Assembly (NCBI RefSeq): GCF_021531655.1
Contig: NZ_JADYUF010000008.1
Location: forward strand, 34,261 to 98,260
Reading direction: 5' to 3'
Source of the DNA: Leyella stercorea
GTDB lineage: Bacteria > Bacteroidota > Bacteroidia > Bacteroidales > Bacteroidaceae
Length of the DNA: 64,000 nt
In this document: piece by piece, positions 33,838 to 42,700 of the stretch
How the letters are laid out: every line of letters begins with the position of its first letter
Position numbering within the stretch: the stretch's first letter is position 1
Notes under the pieces: generated by a model
The model's input: only the letters and a program-made list of their open reading frames with translations
The model's database searches: none
Told to the model about the DNA's origin: nothing
Program-made: the position numbers and the translations under genes

Positions 33838-35301
33838 CTACTCTGTTGTATCCTTAACCGACGGTTTTCTGTGCACTATGCCATAGCCCGTTGCAGCTAC
33901 AATGACGCTCATAATGGGCGAGAGAATGTTGAATACGCAGTATGGCAGATATGTCCACGTAGACACGCCGAGCACCGTGCTCTGCGTCATTCCGCACGTA
34001 TTCCACGGCACAAGCACCGATGTCACCGTCACCGAGTCTTCGGTTGTGCGGCTCAGGAGCCTGCGTTCGTAGCCCTCACGGTCGTAAATGTCGCGAAACA
34101 TATTGCCCGTCAGCAATATACACAGATACTGGTCGGCTATGGCTATATTGAGCATGACACCCGAAGCGGCTGTCGACGCCACGAGCGACGTACGGCTGTG
34201 GACCATGTGGATGAACAGTCGGGTGATGCCGCCAACCATTCCGCCTGCCGACATGCATCCGCCAAAGCACATGGCGCACACTATCAGCCATATCGTACCC
34301 ATCATTCCTGCCATGCCGCGCGTTCCTACCAGTCCGGCAAGGGTGGCATCGTCGGTGGCAAGCTGAGTGCTGTCGTACAGACAACGCATAGCCGCCTTGA
34401 ACATCGAGGGGTCAATCTCGCGCAGCGCATCGGCCTGAAACACCACGGCAGCCACTACCGCCATGAGCGACGAGAGGAACAGCGTGATGATGGGCGGAAC
34501 GCGCCTGGCTATCAACACGCCCGTGAGCACGGGCACAAGCAGCAGCCACGGCGATATGCAGAAGCGCGACTTGAGCGCAAGCGCAAACGTACCGATGTCC
34601 TGGGCGGTGTTGGTGTCGCACAGCAGTCCTGCCACGGCAAACACCATCAACGCTATCACTATCGACGGAACGGTGGTGTAGACCATATAGCGTATATGGT
34701 CGAACAGCGGAACGCCCAACGAGCCGGACGCCAGAGTTGTAGTGTCAGACAGCGGCGAAATCTTGTCGCCGAAATAGGCACCCGATATTATGGCTCCGGC
34801 TATCCATCCGTCGGCAAAGCCCTGTGCCCTGCCTATGCCCATCAGCGCAATGCCTATCGTGGCAATGGTGGTCCACGACGATCCCGTCATTACGCTTACG
34901 AGGGCACAGATAATGCAGCTCGACACGAGGAATATGTCGGGATGGATGATGTGCATGCCATAATATATTAAGGTGGGAACCACTCCGCTCAGCATCCACG
35001 CCCCACCGAGCGCACCTATGAGCAGCAGTATGATTATGGCGCTTGCCACACTCGAAACGTTCTTGACTATGGCTTTCTCAAAACTCGACCACGGCACATT
35101 GAGCCTCCACATGCCTATGAGCACACAGAATGCCGATGCTGCAAGCAGGGCTATCTGCGACGCACCGGCAAGCGAGTCGCTGCCAAAGGCACGTATTACG
35201 AATGTGAGCAGGGCTACAAGAACCAGGAGCGGCATGAGCGACATCGCTGCAGACGGACGTTTCTTAAGATTCTGTTCTTTGTTTTCCGACATTTTTGTCA
35301 T
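33838..35301 (-). CDS. nhaC: Na+/H+ antiporter, NhaC family
   Basis: This 487-residue inner-membrane protein has about 11-12 hydrophobic helices and the NhaC-type segments MTGSSWTTIATIGIALMGIG (about residues 138-157) and GAYFGDKISPLSDTTTLASG (about 173-192), the second holding conserved D and S/T residues for ion binding. It exchanges Na+ for H+; some family members carry malate/lactate, so substrate is not certain. A promoter at 35535 would give a 5' UTR of about 230 bases that includes palindrome array 2. The ATG at 35301 is preceded in frame by only a short weak extension. Confidence 0.88.
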   Translation of the reverse strand: MTKMSENKEQNLKKRPSAAMSLMPLLVLVALLTFVIRAFGSDSLAGASQIALLAASAFCVLIGMWRLNVPWSSFEKAIVKNVSSVASAIIILLLIGALGGAWMLSGVVPTLIYYGMHIIHPDIFLVSSCIICALVSVMTGSSWTTIATIGIALMGIGRAQGFADGWIAGAIISGAYFGDKISPLSDTTTLASGSLGVPLFDHIRYMVYTTVPSIVIALMVFAVAGLLCDTNTAQDIGTFALALKSRFCISPWLLLVPVLTGVLIARRVPPIITLFLSSLMAVVAAVVFQADALREIDPSMFKAAMRCLYDSTQLATDDATLAGLVGTRGMAGMMGTIWLIVCAMCFGGCMSAGGMVGGITRLFIHMVHSRTSLVASTAASGVMLNIAIADQYLCILLTGNMFRDIYDREGYERRLLSRTTEDSVTVTSVLVPWNTCGMTQSTVLGVSTWTYLPYCVFNILSPIMSVIVAATGYGIVHRKPSVKDTTE

Positions 35302-35367
35302 GTAAATATTGGTTGTATTCTACTGTAAAACAATCAGCGTTGGACCGACGTTTTCGGTGCGTTTTTC

Positions 35368-35471
35368 AAAAGGAGTCCTTTTGCATTCCAAAACGAGTCC
35401 TTTTACACTCCAAAAGGAGTCCTTTTGCTCACCAAAACGAGTCCTTTTGCATGCCAAAAGGACTACATTTT
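35368..35471. repeat. Five-unit palindrome array 2 (16-nt units, 6-nt spacers)
   Basis: Five 16-nt units start at 35368, 35390, 35412, 35434 and 35456, exactly 22 bases apart, with spacers CATTCC, CACTCC, CTCACC and CATGCC. Units vary at the third position pair (GGAGTCC or CGAGTCC). Imperfect direct repeats GACCGACGTTTTC and GACCAACGATTTTC flank the array at about 35343 and 35477. It lies in the probable 5' UTR of nhaC. Confidence 0.9.
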
Positions 35472-35534
35472 TTCAGACCAACGATTTTCATTCGTTTTTA
35501 TGTATAATTATACGGTTTCCCGAAAACGAGAATA

Positions 35535-35542
35535 CAAAGTTA
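35535..35542 (-). promoter_or_regulatory. -7 promoter element TAACTTTG, probable nhaC promoter
   Basis: CAAAGTTA reads TAACTTTG on the minus strand. If used, the transcript crosses array 2 before reaching nhaC at 35301. Confidence 0.45.
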
Positions 35543-35725
35543 AAGGTTCTGCCGAAATGCTGCAAACAAATTGTAGACTAATACTATAGGCATAGTCTAT
35601 CATAGCTGATAAGCGGATATGCAATGTATAAATATACAATAATTCAGGCTTTCGGCATAAATCCGAACTTCTGCCTAATGCAATTTGTTTGTGCCTGCAT
35701 GCTTTCAAATGTCACAAAAAATGAG

Positions 35726-35733
35726 TACCTTTG
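35726..35733 (+). promoter_or_regulatory. -7 promoter element TACCTTTG
   Basis: TACCTTTG fits TAnnTTTG and lies 30 bases before the ATG at 35763, which rules against the longer in-frame start at 35685. Confidence 0.6.
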
Positions 35734-35762
35734 CAGCCCCAAAGGATAACATTATAATTTTT

Positions 35763-37094
35763 ATGGCTACCAATAATACTACATCTACTGGCTCTGCATG
35801 GACAGAGTTGGAATTTTCGGCTCGTTGCATAAGCCCATACATAAGCTCACCTATATATATTCCTGAAGAGACAAGCTACTTCCTCTGCCGCCCCGACGGC
35901 ACACGCGAGCAGCACCGTCTCACCTTCGTGGTGTTCCGCACCGACAACGCTGCCGACGACGAATGGGAGGACGACCCCACTATCGGACGTCTGCAGATGG
36001 CTGTGCTCGGCGACGACGACGAGGAGGTGAAGCCTGCCGAAGCAGTATATCTGGGCGTGTCGCCCGACCGCTTCGTTAAGGTTGTGCGCAACGACGAGAA
36101 CGAGATTGTGTTCGACTTTACATGGCATTACGGCAATGTTGTGATTGATAAGGCTGAGCGAACGGACGAAGGCTACGTGCTGCGCAAGGACGATTTCGGC
36201 GACGACGGCATCGCCTGCCGACTCACTCCGCGCAAAGGCAACCCCTTCACAATACGTCTCACCATCCCGTATGTGGGATTCTGCATAACAGATGCTGAGG
36301 GTCAGCGCATCACGGGCGACATAAACATCACACACAACAACCTGGCTGACTATCGCTACGCATTCGTCGGCGACAGCAACAACGACCGCTTCCAGGTGTC
36401 GTTGGCTGACGACAAGCTCAACTACATGTGCGTGTTGGGCGACGATGCGCGCCTGTCAATACGCGACATGCGCAACCGTATGGCGCTGGTGGGCGAGATT
36501 GACGCCGAAGGTCCGCTCTCTGACATCCTGATGGGGGCACACTCGGCTCTCATCAAGAACAAGTCGTTGCGCTGGCGTGTTATTCTGAGCGGCGAAGACG
36601 TTGAAGGTGCCGACGAAGTAGAGCTCAACGGCGTGGCTCTGGCACGTTTCGCCTTCGGCGTATTCAGTGCTGCCGATGCCCAGGACGAGGACTCAATAGC
36701 ACAACGACTGATGGCTATGGAGCAGAAATACGGATTCCAGTGGTTCTGGCTGAGCGAGGACGACTGGAGCCACGAGCATCTTGAGGGTCTGATTGACATG
36801 GAAAATCTCGACAACGCCCCCGAAAAGATGATGCGCCAGGCTCTGCTCTTCAATCGATACGAAACATTCATGAAGCGTCTCGTTGCCTTCTCGTACATCT
36901 CGCAGAACCCCATCCAGGGCGACCAGTTGCAGGCTCGCAACAACAAACGAAAGATTGCACGCTGCGTACGCCGCATACAGGCCCACCGCAACGGCGAAGA
37001 AAGCGTATGGACTCTCGACGAAGAGGCACGCAACGAAATCATCCACTTCTTCTCAACATTCCACCGCGAGTTTACAGCGGCACTGGAGGAGTAA
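35763..37094 (+). CDS. Protein of unknown function, acidic, cytoplasmic
   Basis: I do not recognise this 443-residue protein. It has no signal peptide or membrane helix and is rich in Asp and Glu. The N-terminal two thirds looks all-beta: a first domain (about residues 15-110, FLCRPDGTREQHRLTFVVFR) and a second (about 130-300, VGFCITDAEGQRITGDINIT). The C-terminal 130 residues are helical (IAQRLMAMEQKYGFQWFWL to EFTAALEE) with a basic stretch RNNKRKIARCVRRIQAHRNG that could touch nucleic acid or a phosphorylated partner. It is a single gene behind its own promoter. The 28-bp inverted repeat at 37195 follows. Confidence 0.7.
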   Translation: MATNNTTSTGSAWTELEFSARCISPYISSPIYIPEETSYFLCRPDGTREQHRLTFVVFRTDNAADDEWEDDPTIGRLQMAVLGDDDEEVKPAEAVYLGVSPDRFVKVVRNDENEIVFDFTWHYGNVVIDKAERTDEGYVLRKDDFGDDGIACRLTPRKGNPFTIRLTIPYVGFCITDAEGQRITGDINITHNNLADYRYAFVGDSNNDRFQVSLADDKLNYMCVLGDDARLSIRDMRNRMALVGEIDAEGPLSDILMGAHSALIKNKSLRWRVILSGEDVEGADEVELNGVALARFAFGVFSAADAQDEDSIAQRLMAMEQKYGFQWFWLSEDDWSHEHLEGLIDMENLDNAPEKMMRQALLFNRYETFMKRLVAFSYISQNPIQGDQLQARNNKRKIARCVRRIQAHRNGEESVWTLDEEARNEIIHFFSTFHREFTAALEE

Positions 37095-37194
37095 ACGGGA
37101 AGGAAAATGTCAGGTTCGTCCGAAAGCTGATTCACATTGCTAATTTCCATCTGAATAAACATCGTACGAACCAAGAGTTTAAGCCAAAACAATA

Positions 37195-37290
37195 ACGGCG
37201 GACTCCCGTCCGACGCACAAACCAAATCAGTAATATCTATATTAAAGATGTCAATACTGTCAGTTTGCGCGTCGGACGGGAGTCCGCCGT
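37195..37290. repeat. 28-bp inverted repeat around 40 bases, MITE-like
   Basis: Arms at 37195-37222 and 37263-37290 match over 28 bases with one mismatch (key part GGCGGACTCCCGTCCGACGC and its complement). The inner parts of each arm also self-pair (GGACTCCCGTCC). The arms extend into ATAAC/GTTAT. The small hairpin at 678-695 shares the GTCGGAC-AGTCCG-CGTTCCG pattern. It may serve as terminator of the preceding gene, and repeat copy E begins 18 bases later. Confidence 0.75.
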
Positions 37291-37308
37291 TCCGTTATTG
37301 TTTGCTCC

Positions 37309-37551
37309 GGAGGATGTGTCAAAAGTCAAGCAAAGCGGGCTGAAAGCCCAACAAGCACATAGCCCAGGGCAACACCCTGGGTAGACGGATTAATAATAAC
37401 ACAACGCCCTGCAAGGGCAAAAGCATTGATAATTAACGCTTTTGCCCTTGCAGGGCGCATTGGTGTTTGTGATACATTTACCCAGGGTGTTGCCCTGGGC
37501 TATGGGCTTCTGCCCCTTTGGGGCGTACTGCTTTGACTTTTGATTCCCTCC
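37309..37551 (+). repeat. Long palindromic repeat, copy E
   Basis: Same family as 5294-5559 and the most regular copy. Central arms CGCCCTGCAAGGGCAAAAGC (37405-37424) and GCTTTTGCCCTTGCAGGGCG (37438-37457) pair perfectly; relative to copies A and D both partners of one pair have changed. CCCAGGGCAACACCCTGGGT and ACCCAGGGTGTTGCCCTGGG form a second perfect 20-bp pair. Confidence 0.88.
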
Positions 37552-37563
37552 TTCTATTCGTTA

Positions 37564-37977
37564 TTAAAACTTTATCAGTCGGCTGCCGTCCTGTGTCTCC
37601 TCGATTGTTACCTTAACGGCATCCTCGGGCAGGAGTTCTTCGATGAGTTCGGGCCATTCGAGGAAGCAGAGCGAACCGCTGTAGAAGTAGTCCTCATATC
37701 CCATGTCGTACACTTCGTCGAGTTTTTTGATACGATAGAAGTCGAAGTGGAATATGCTGTCGCCCGTTGTTGCCGACTGATATTCGTTGACGATGGCGAA
37801 TGTGGGCGATGTGATGACATCGTCTACGCCCAGTTCCTCGCATACGGCTTTGACAAATGTTGTCTTGCCGGCTCCCATCTTGCCGTAGAAGGCGAACACT
37901 TTGCTGTCGCCCATGTTGGCAATGAATTGCTTGGCAGCCTCGTTTATGTCTGCCAATGTGTTTATTCTTATTTCCAT
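37564..37977 (-). CDS. tsaE: tRNA threonylcarbamoyladenosine biosynthesis ATPase TsaE
   Basis: TsaE is the ATPase that works with TsaB and TsaD to add threonylcarbamoyl to A37 of tRNAs. The 137-residue length is normal. Walker A is [15 protein letters not shown] (about residues 30-44), followed by [11 protein letters not shown] and [14 protein letters not shown], and the Walker-B-like [14 protein letters not shown]. The ATG at 37977 ([11 protein letters not shown]) is chosen; an in-frame ATG 10 codons upstream adds an atypical hydrophobic leader. It is on the same strand as porX, 223 bases downstream of it, with a CCCTCCCC-type repeat pair in between. Confidence 0.92.
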   Translation of the reverse strand: MEIRINTLADINEAAKQFIANMGDSKVFAFYGKMGAGKTTFVKAVCEELGVDDVITSPTFAIVNEYQSATTGDSIFHFDFYRIKKLDEVYDMGYEDYFYSGSLCFLEWPELIEELLPEDAVKVTIEETQDGSRLIKF

Positions 37978-38021
37978 AAATAAACAAAATAAAGGCCCTA
38001 TCCCCAACCCCTCACAATAGA

Positions 38022-38203
38022 AAGGGAGGAAGCCCTACCCCCAACCCCTCCCCAGCAGGGAGGGGAGTAATGTGATTTTGTTGGGATGAGGGATAGTTGG
38101 CTGTATGATTTATTAATTGATTATTGTAAATTTTCTACTAAGCAGTCGGTTCATATCGCTCCCCTCCCTGCGGGGGAGGGGCTGGGGGTGGGGCTTCCCT
38201 CTA
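38022..38203. repeat. Inverted pair of CCCTCCCC-type repeats
   Basis: GGAAGCCCTACCCCCAACCC with CTCCCCAGCAGGGAGGGGAG (38022-38067) is matched in opposite orientation by CTCCCCTCCCTGCGGGGGAG and GGGCTGGGGGTGGGGCTTCC (38160-38203). The second copy touches the porX stop codon. The middle is AT-rich and has no gene. The same repeat is at 24521-24570. Confidence 0.7.
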
Positions 38204-39748
38204 CCTCTTCTTCAGCGTAACGAGCGGAATGAGCATTTCCTCCATTGATATTCCACCGTGCTGGAACGTGTCCTTATAGTACGACACATAGTAGTTGTAG
38301 TTGTTGGGATATGCCAGGAAGGAGTTGCCTGTAGCGAAAACGTACGACGTGGAGAGGTTGGGCGCAGGCAATTGCGCATCGTGCGGATTCTTGACAACAA
38401 ACACTTCCTTCGACTGGCAGTTGAGATTCTTGCCGAGTTTGTAGCGCAGGTTGGTGTTGGTGTTGCGGTCGCCGATTATCTTTATGGGCTTCGATGCCCT
38501 GATACTTCCGTGGTCTGTGGTGATGATAACGGTGCTGTCGGTCTGCGCAAGGGCCTTAAGCAGCTCGCCAACTACCGAGTGTCGGAACCACGAGAGGGTT
38601 ATGCTGCGATAAGCCGACTCGTTGTTGGCAAGCTCACGCACCATCTTCGACTCCGTACGTGCGTGCGACAGCATGTCGATGAAGTTCAACACCACAACGT
38701 TGATGTCGTTCTTCTTCAGCTCGCCTAGTCGTTCTATCAGCCGTTCGGCTGCTGCCGAGTCGTTGATTTTGTGATATGAGAATGTATCGTGGCGACGATA
38801 GCGTTCTATCTGCGTACGTACGAGCGGCTCCTCATTGATGTTCTTGCCCTCCTCTTCGTCCTCGTCGACCCACAAATCGGGAAACATACGCTCTATTTGT
38901 TCGGGCATCAGACCGGAGAATATGGCGTTGCGGGCATACTGCGTGGCTGTAGGCAGGATGCTCATATACATGTCTTCATTGACATCAAACATCTCGCCTA
39001 TGTCCTGGGCGAGCGTGCGCCACTGGTCGTAGCGGAAGTTGTCGATGACAATGAGAAACACTTTCTCGCCGTTATTGACTGCCGGGAACACGCATTTCTT
39101 AAATATATCGGGACTCATGAACGGCCTTTGGGTTGTGCCGGGAGCCACCCACGACAGATAGTTCTTTCGAACGAACTTGGCGAAGGAGTTGTTTGCCTCC
39201 TCCTTCTGCATCTGCAGCATCTCCGTCATGTCCGAATCGGCAGAACTGAGTTCAAGTTCCCAACGCACAAGGCGGCGGTATATGTCCTTCCAGTCGTCCA
39301 AAGTGTTGCAGTCCATGATGCGCATTGCTATGTCCTGAAACTCCTTGCGATAGCCGGTCTGTGTCACTTCGGTGACAATCTGCTTCTTGTGGATGTTCTT
39401 TTTGAGTGCGAGCAGAATCTGACTGGGGTTGACGGGCTTGATAAGATAGTCGGCAATCTTCTGTCCGATGGCCTGATCCATGATGTTCTCCTCTTCGCTC
39501 TTGGTCACCATAACGATTGGTGTAGAGGGCGAAATTTCCTTAATCTGCTGCAATGTTTCGAGTCCTGTGATTCCGGGCATCATCTCGTCGAGCAGCACGA
39601 GGTCGAAATTGCGCTTACGACATTCCTCTATGGCGTCGTTGCCGTTGTTGACGGTGGTGACGTCATAGCCCTTCTTCTCCAAAAAGATAATGTGGGCGCG
39701 CAGCATTTCTATCTCGTCGTCAACCCACAACAGGTGTCCTGTAGTCAT
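38201..39748 (-). CDS. porX: PorX: response regulator with PglZ phosphatase-like domain
   Basis: PorX is the response regulator that couples the PorY kinase and sigma factor SigP to T9SS expression in P. gingivalis. This 515-residue protein has a CheY-type receiver (residues 4-120; D10, D11, phospho-acceptor D54 in LVLLDEMMPG, KPVNPS near 104), a helical linker, and a C-terminal PglZ domain of the alkaline phosphatase fold (FLIVIDNFRYDQW, SILPTATQYARNAIFSG, VIITTDHGSIRASKP, GGISMEEMLIPLVTL). The PglZ part is reported to hydrolyse cyclic oligonucleotides. It starts 14 bases after porW, so the two are one operon. No histidine kinase is in the window. Confidence 0.93.
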   Translation of the reverse strand: MTTGHLLWVDDEIEMLRAHIIFLEKKGYDVTTVNNGNDAIEECRKRNFDLVLLDEMMPGITGLETLQQIKEISPSTPIVMVTKSEEENIMDQAIGQKIADYLIKPVNPSQILLALKKNIHKKQIVTEVTQTGYRKEFQDIAMRIMDCNTLDDWKDIYRRLVRWELELSSADSDMTEMLQMQKEEANNSFAKFVRKNYLSWVAPGTTQRPFMSPDIFKKCVFPAVNNGEKVFLIVIDNFRYDQWRTLAQDIGEMFDVNEDMYMSILPTATQYARNAIFSGLMPEQIERMFPDLWVDEDEEEGKNINEEPLVRTQIERYRRHDTFSYHKINDSAAAERLIERLGELKKNDINVVVLNFIDMLSHARTESKMVRELANNESAYRSITLSWFRHSVVGELLKALAQTDSTVIITTDHGSIRASKPIKIIGDRNTNTNLRYKLGKNLNCQSKEVFVVKNPHDAQLPAPNLSTSYVFATGNSFLAYPNNYNYYVSYYKDTFQHGGISMEEMLIPLVTLKKR

Positions 39749-39762
39749 GTTTCCTATATTTT

Positions 39763-42700
39763 TTAGAAGCCTTCGAGGTCGTAATACTCGTCATTCAAGT
39801 CCACCTCAACGGGCTGTTTCTGTTTCTTTTTATCGTTCACGACATTCTTCTTGTCTGCCGAAACGGGCTTCTTGTCTGCCGCAGCGTTCTTCTTGTCTGC
39901 TGCAGCAGGTTTCTTTTCTGTCACAACGGTCGTCGTATTGTCAGTTGCAGCGTTCTTCCTATCGGTCGCGGCATCATTATCCTCGATAGTGATGTAGGTC
40001 TTATTGTCATTGTCGGCATCAACGTCGGGTGCTGTATCGGGCACATCCGGAGCGTAATTGTCGTCAGACGGGGGCTCAGGAGTATAGTCGGGCTCGTTGA
40101 GCAACGGCTCGTCGGCAATCTTGAGCGGTGCAAAGTGTCGTGCATAGAAACGGTCGTAGTCGTCGTAACTGAACTGCTGTCCGAGCAACTGGCGGTTCTC
40201 CTCGCTCACTATCACGCTGCGAGCGTGAGCCATAAGCTGTGCCACGGGCTTCTGACTGTGCAGCTGTCGGGCGTATTGCAGAGCCTCGTCGTAGTTGCGG
40301 AAACCGCTTATGGTCATGCTATGCATTCCGCCCACGTCCTCGATGGCAATGTCGAAGTTGCGAACCAGATAGCTCGTGAAGTTGTAACGGGCTATATTGA
40401 ACAGCAAACGGTTCTCGTCGACCGAGTCGGGAGCGTAAACCGCCATGTATACGAACGGAGTGTTGCGCTCAGCCGACAACTGTCGGGTGGCAACAGAGTC
40501 GCTGTCGGCAAGCACGGCGGCACGTCGTTGCCACACATTGTCAATGTCGAACTTGCCACCATACAACTTGCGGCCTTCGCCCACGCCCTTGACAATCATT
40601 CCGGCGAGCGGAGCCACACCACTCTCGGGATACTTCTCCACCACGGTGCGCATGTCTTCAACGCATCCTGCGGCATCGCCGTCGTTCAGCTTGGACAGTC
40701 CGCCGATGAAGACGAACTTGTCGCGGTTGGCACCGAGGGCGAAACGGCTGCCCGAAAGTTCCACGCCAGCCTTCACTTCGTTGTAGCGTCCAGCCTTGAA
40801 AGCGTCGTATGTAGCGGCGTAGAGCGAGTCTTCGATGTGTACGCCGAAGCGTGCATTCTCCACATAATTGGGGTCGGACAGCAGCACAGTCAATTCGTTG
40901 TGCGGATAGTTGCGCTTCAGCAGACTGACATAAGAGTCGGCTGTGGGCTTGTCGCCCTTTCGCATATAGAGCAGAAAGAGGTGATAATAGGCATCGGGGA
41001 TGCGTTCGGACGATTCGTACTGGCGTATGAGACGCAGCAGACTGCGCTCGGAGAGCGTGAGATTGTCGAGCTTGTCCTTGAATATTACGCCCGCATTGTA
41101 GAGTGCGTCCATAATCAGACGGTCGCTTTCGGCCTTCTGTTCGTCGGTGAAGGGTATCTGCGCCAAGTAGTATTCGCGCTGGTGCGGGTCGGCAACAACG
41201 CTGTCGGGCAGAGTCGCAGGAATCGAGTCGGCAACAAACTCTGTAGTGTCAGCCACAGCCTCATCGTCGTTATTGCCCACAGCTACAACGGTCTTGTTGG
41301 TGCGCCGCCAGTTGTCTACGTTCTCGCGCTTGCCCCAGAGTTTCCGGAAAGCGGTCTTGCCCTGGCTCACAGCCATAGGATTGTAGAAGTACCATTGCGC
41401 CTTATCGCCTTTCATGGCGGCTGAAGTGCTGCTGTTGAGAGGCCGTTGCTGGTTCAACCGGTTGGAATTGCCCGTGTCCATTGCACCGTCCGGCTGAGTG
41501 CCGTTGCTTGATTCCTGTTCGGCCTTGAGCCGTTGCTCCTCGCGTTCCTTGCGTTTGAGCTGCGTGATGACGCGGTCGATGGCAGCATTACGCGACGCTT
41601 CGTCCATACGGGCGAGCTGCTGCAGCGAGTCTTGCAGATGAACGGTCTCGGTGAATGGCACCAGTTCGTCGAGCACCTTAGAGCGCTGGTTGAGCTGAGC
41701 ATAGCCGGGGCGGTCGTGGTCGAGCAGTCCTATTGCCTCACCATACGTGCGCTGTGCGTCGGCATAGCGTTCGCGCTGCCAGTAGATGTCGCCCAGACGG
41801 AGCAACAGCACTCCTTTCTCTATGCCCGAACGGGTAGCCCTTGCAGCTCCACGCTCATAAGCCGAGATGGCGTTTGCAGTATCCCGACGCGCCATATAGA
41901 TGTTACCGATGGCGTAATACACCTGGTCGAGATAGTCCTTGTTCTTGTCGGAAGCCGCCATGCGCTTGAGCCGGGCTATCATCTTGTTCGACTGCGTACC
42001 CGACATCACCTCGGTCATGGCTATGCGTGCGTTGAACTCCACCTCATAGGGCGGATTCTGCCTTATCACACGGCGATAGGCATCGGTGGCAGCCGTCTTG
42101 TTGCCGAGCAGGGTCTGTATCTGTCCCATGATGAACCACTCGCGTGCACGCTGCTTGCGTCGCATCTCGTGGCGTATGACGCGGCGCAGATATTTGGCAG
42201 CGTTGGCATAGTCGGCGGTGCGCAGATAGTAGTCGGCGAGCGTATAGTCCCACTCCTTCTGTGCAGCCCAGTGTATAGAGTCGCGCCGTGTGGCACGTAT
42301 CACGTCCTCGGCGTCGTAGTTCCATCCCTCCTCGATGTAGCACTTGGCAAGCCATGCGCGCGCCTTGCCGTATATGGCAGGCTGCGTGCGGTAGAGCCGC
42401 GACATATAGGCGAAGGTAGAAGCAGCCTCGTCGAAGTCGCCTTTGTAGAACTGCGAGCGTCCCATCAGCATCCATGCACGCCACAAGAAGGGATTGTACT
42501 CGCGTCGGGAGAGCCACTCACGGTCGCGTTGGGTCTTGCGCCGCTTCTTGTCCCACACGGGTCGGCGCTTGATGCTGTGCAGTCGGATGGTCTTCTGACA
42601 CTTCTCTATGGCGCGTTCGTAGCCTGCCTTGCCCAACTCACGGCTCTGCTTGTTAGCCACGGTGTACAACGGCAGCAGCTCGGTGTAGTTGTCGCGGTTG

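Noticed and set aside
35295..35581. Proteins with KESFCxPKR-type repeats
   Set aside because: These are translations of palindrome array 2, and similar ones come from arrays 1 and 3.
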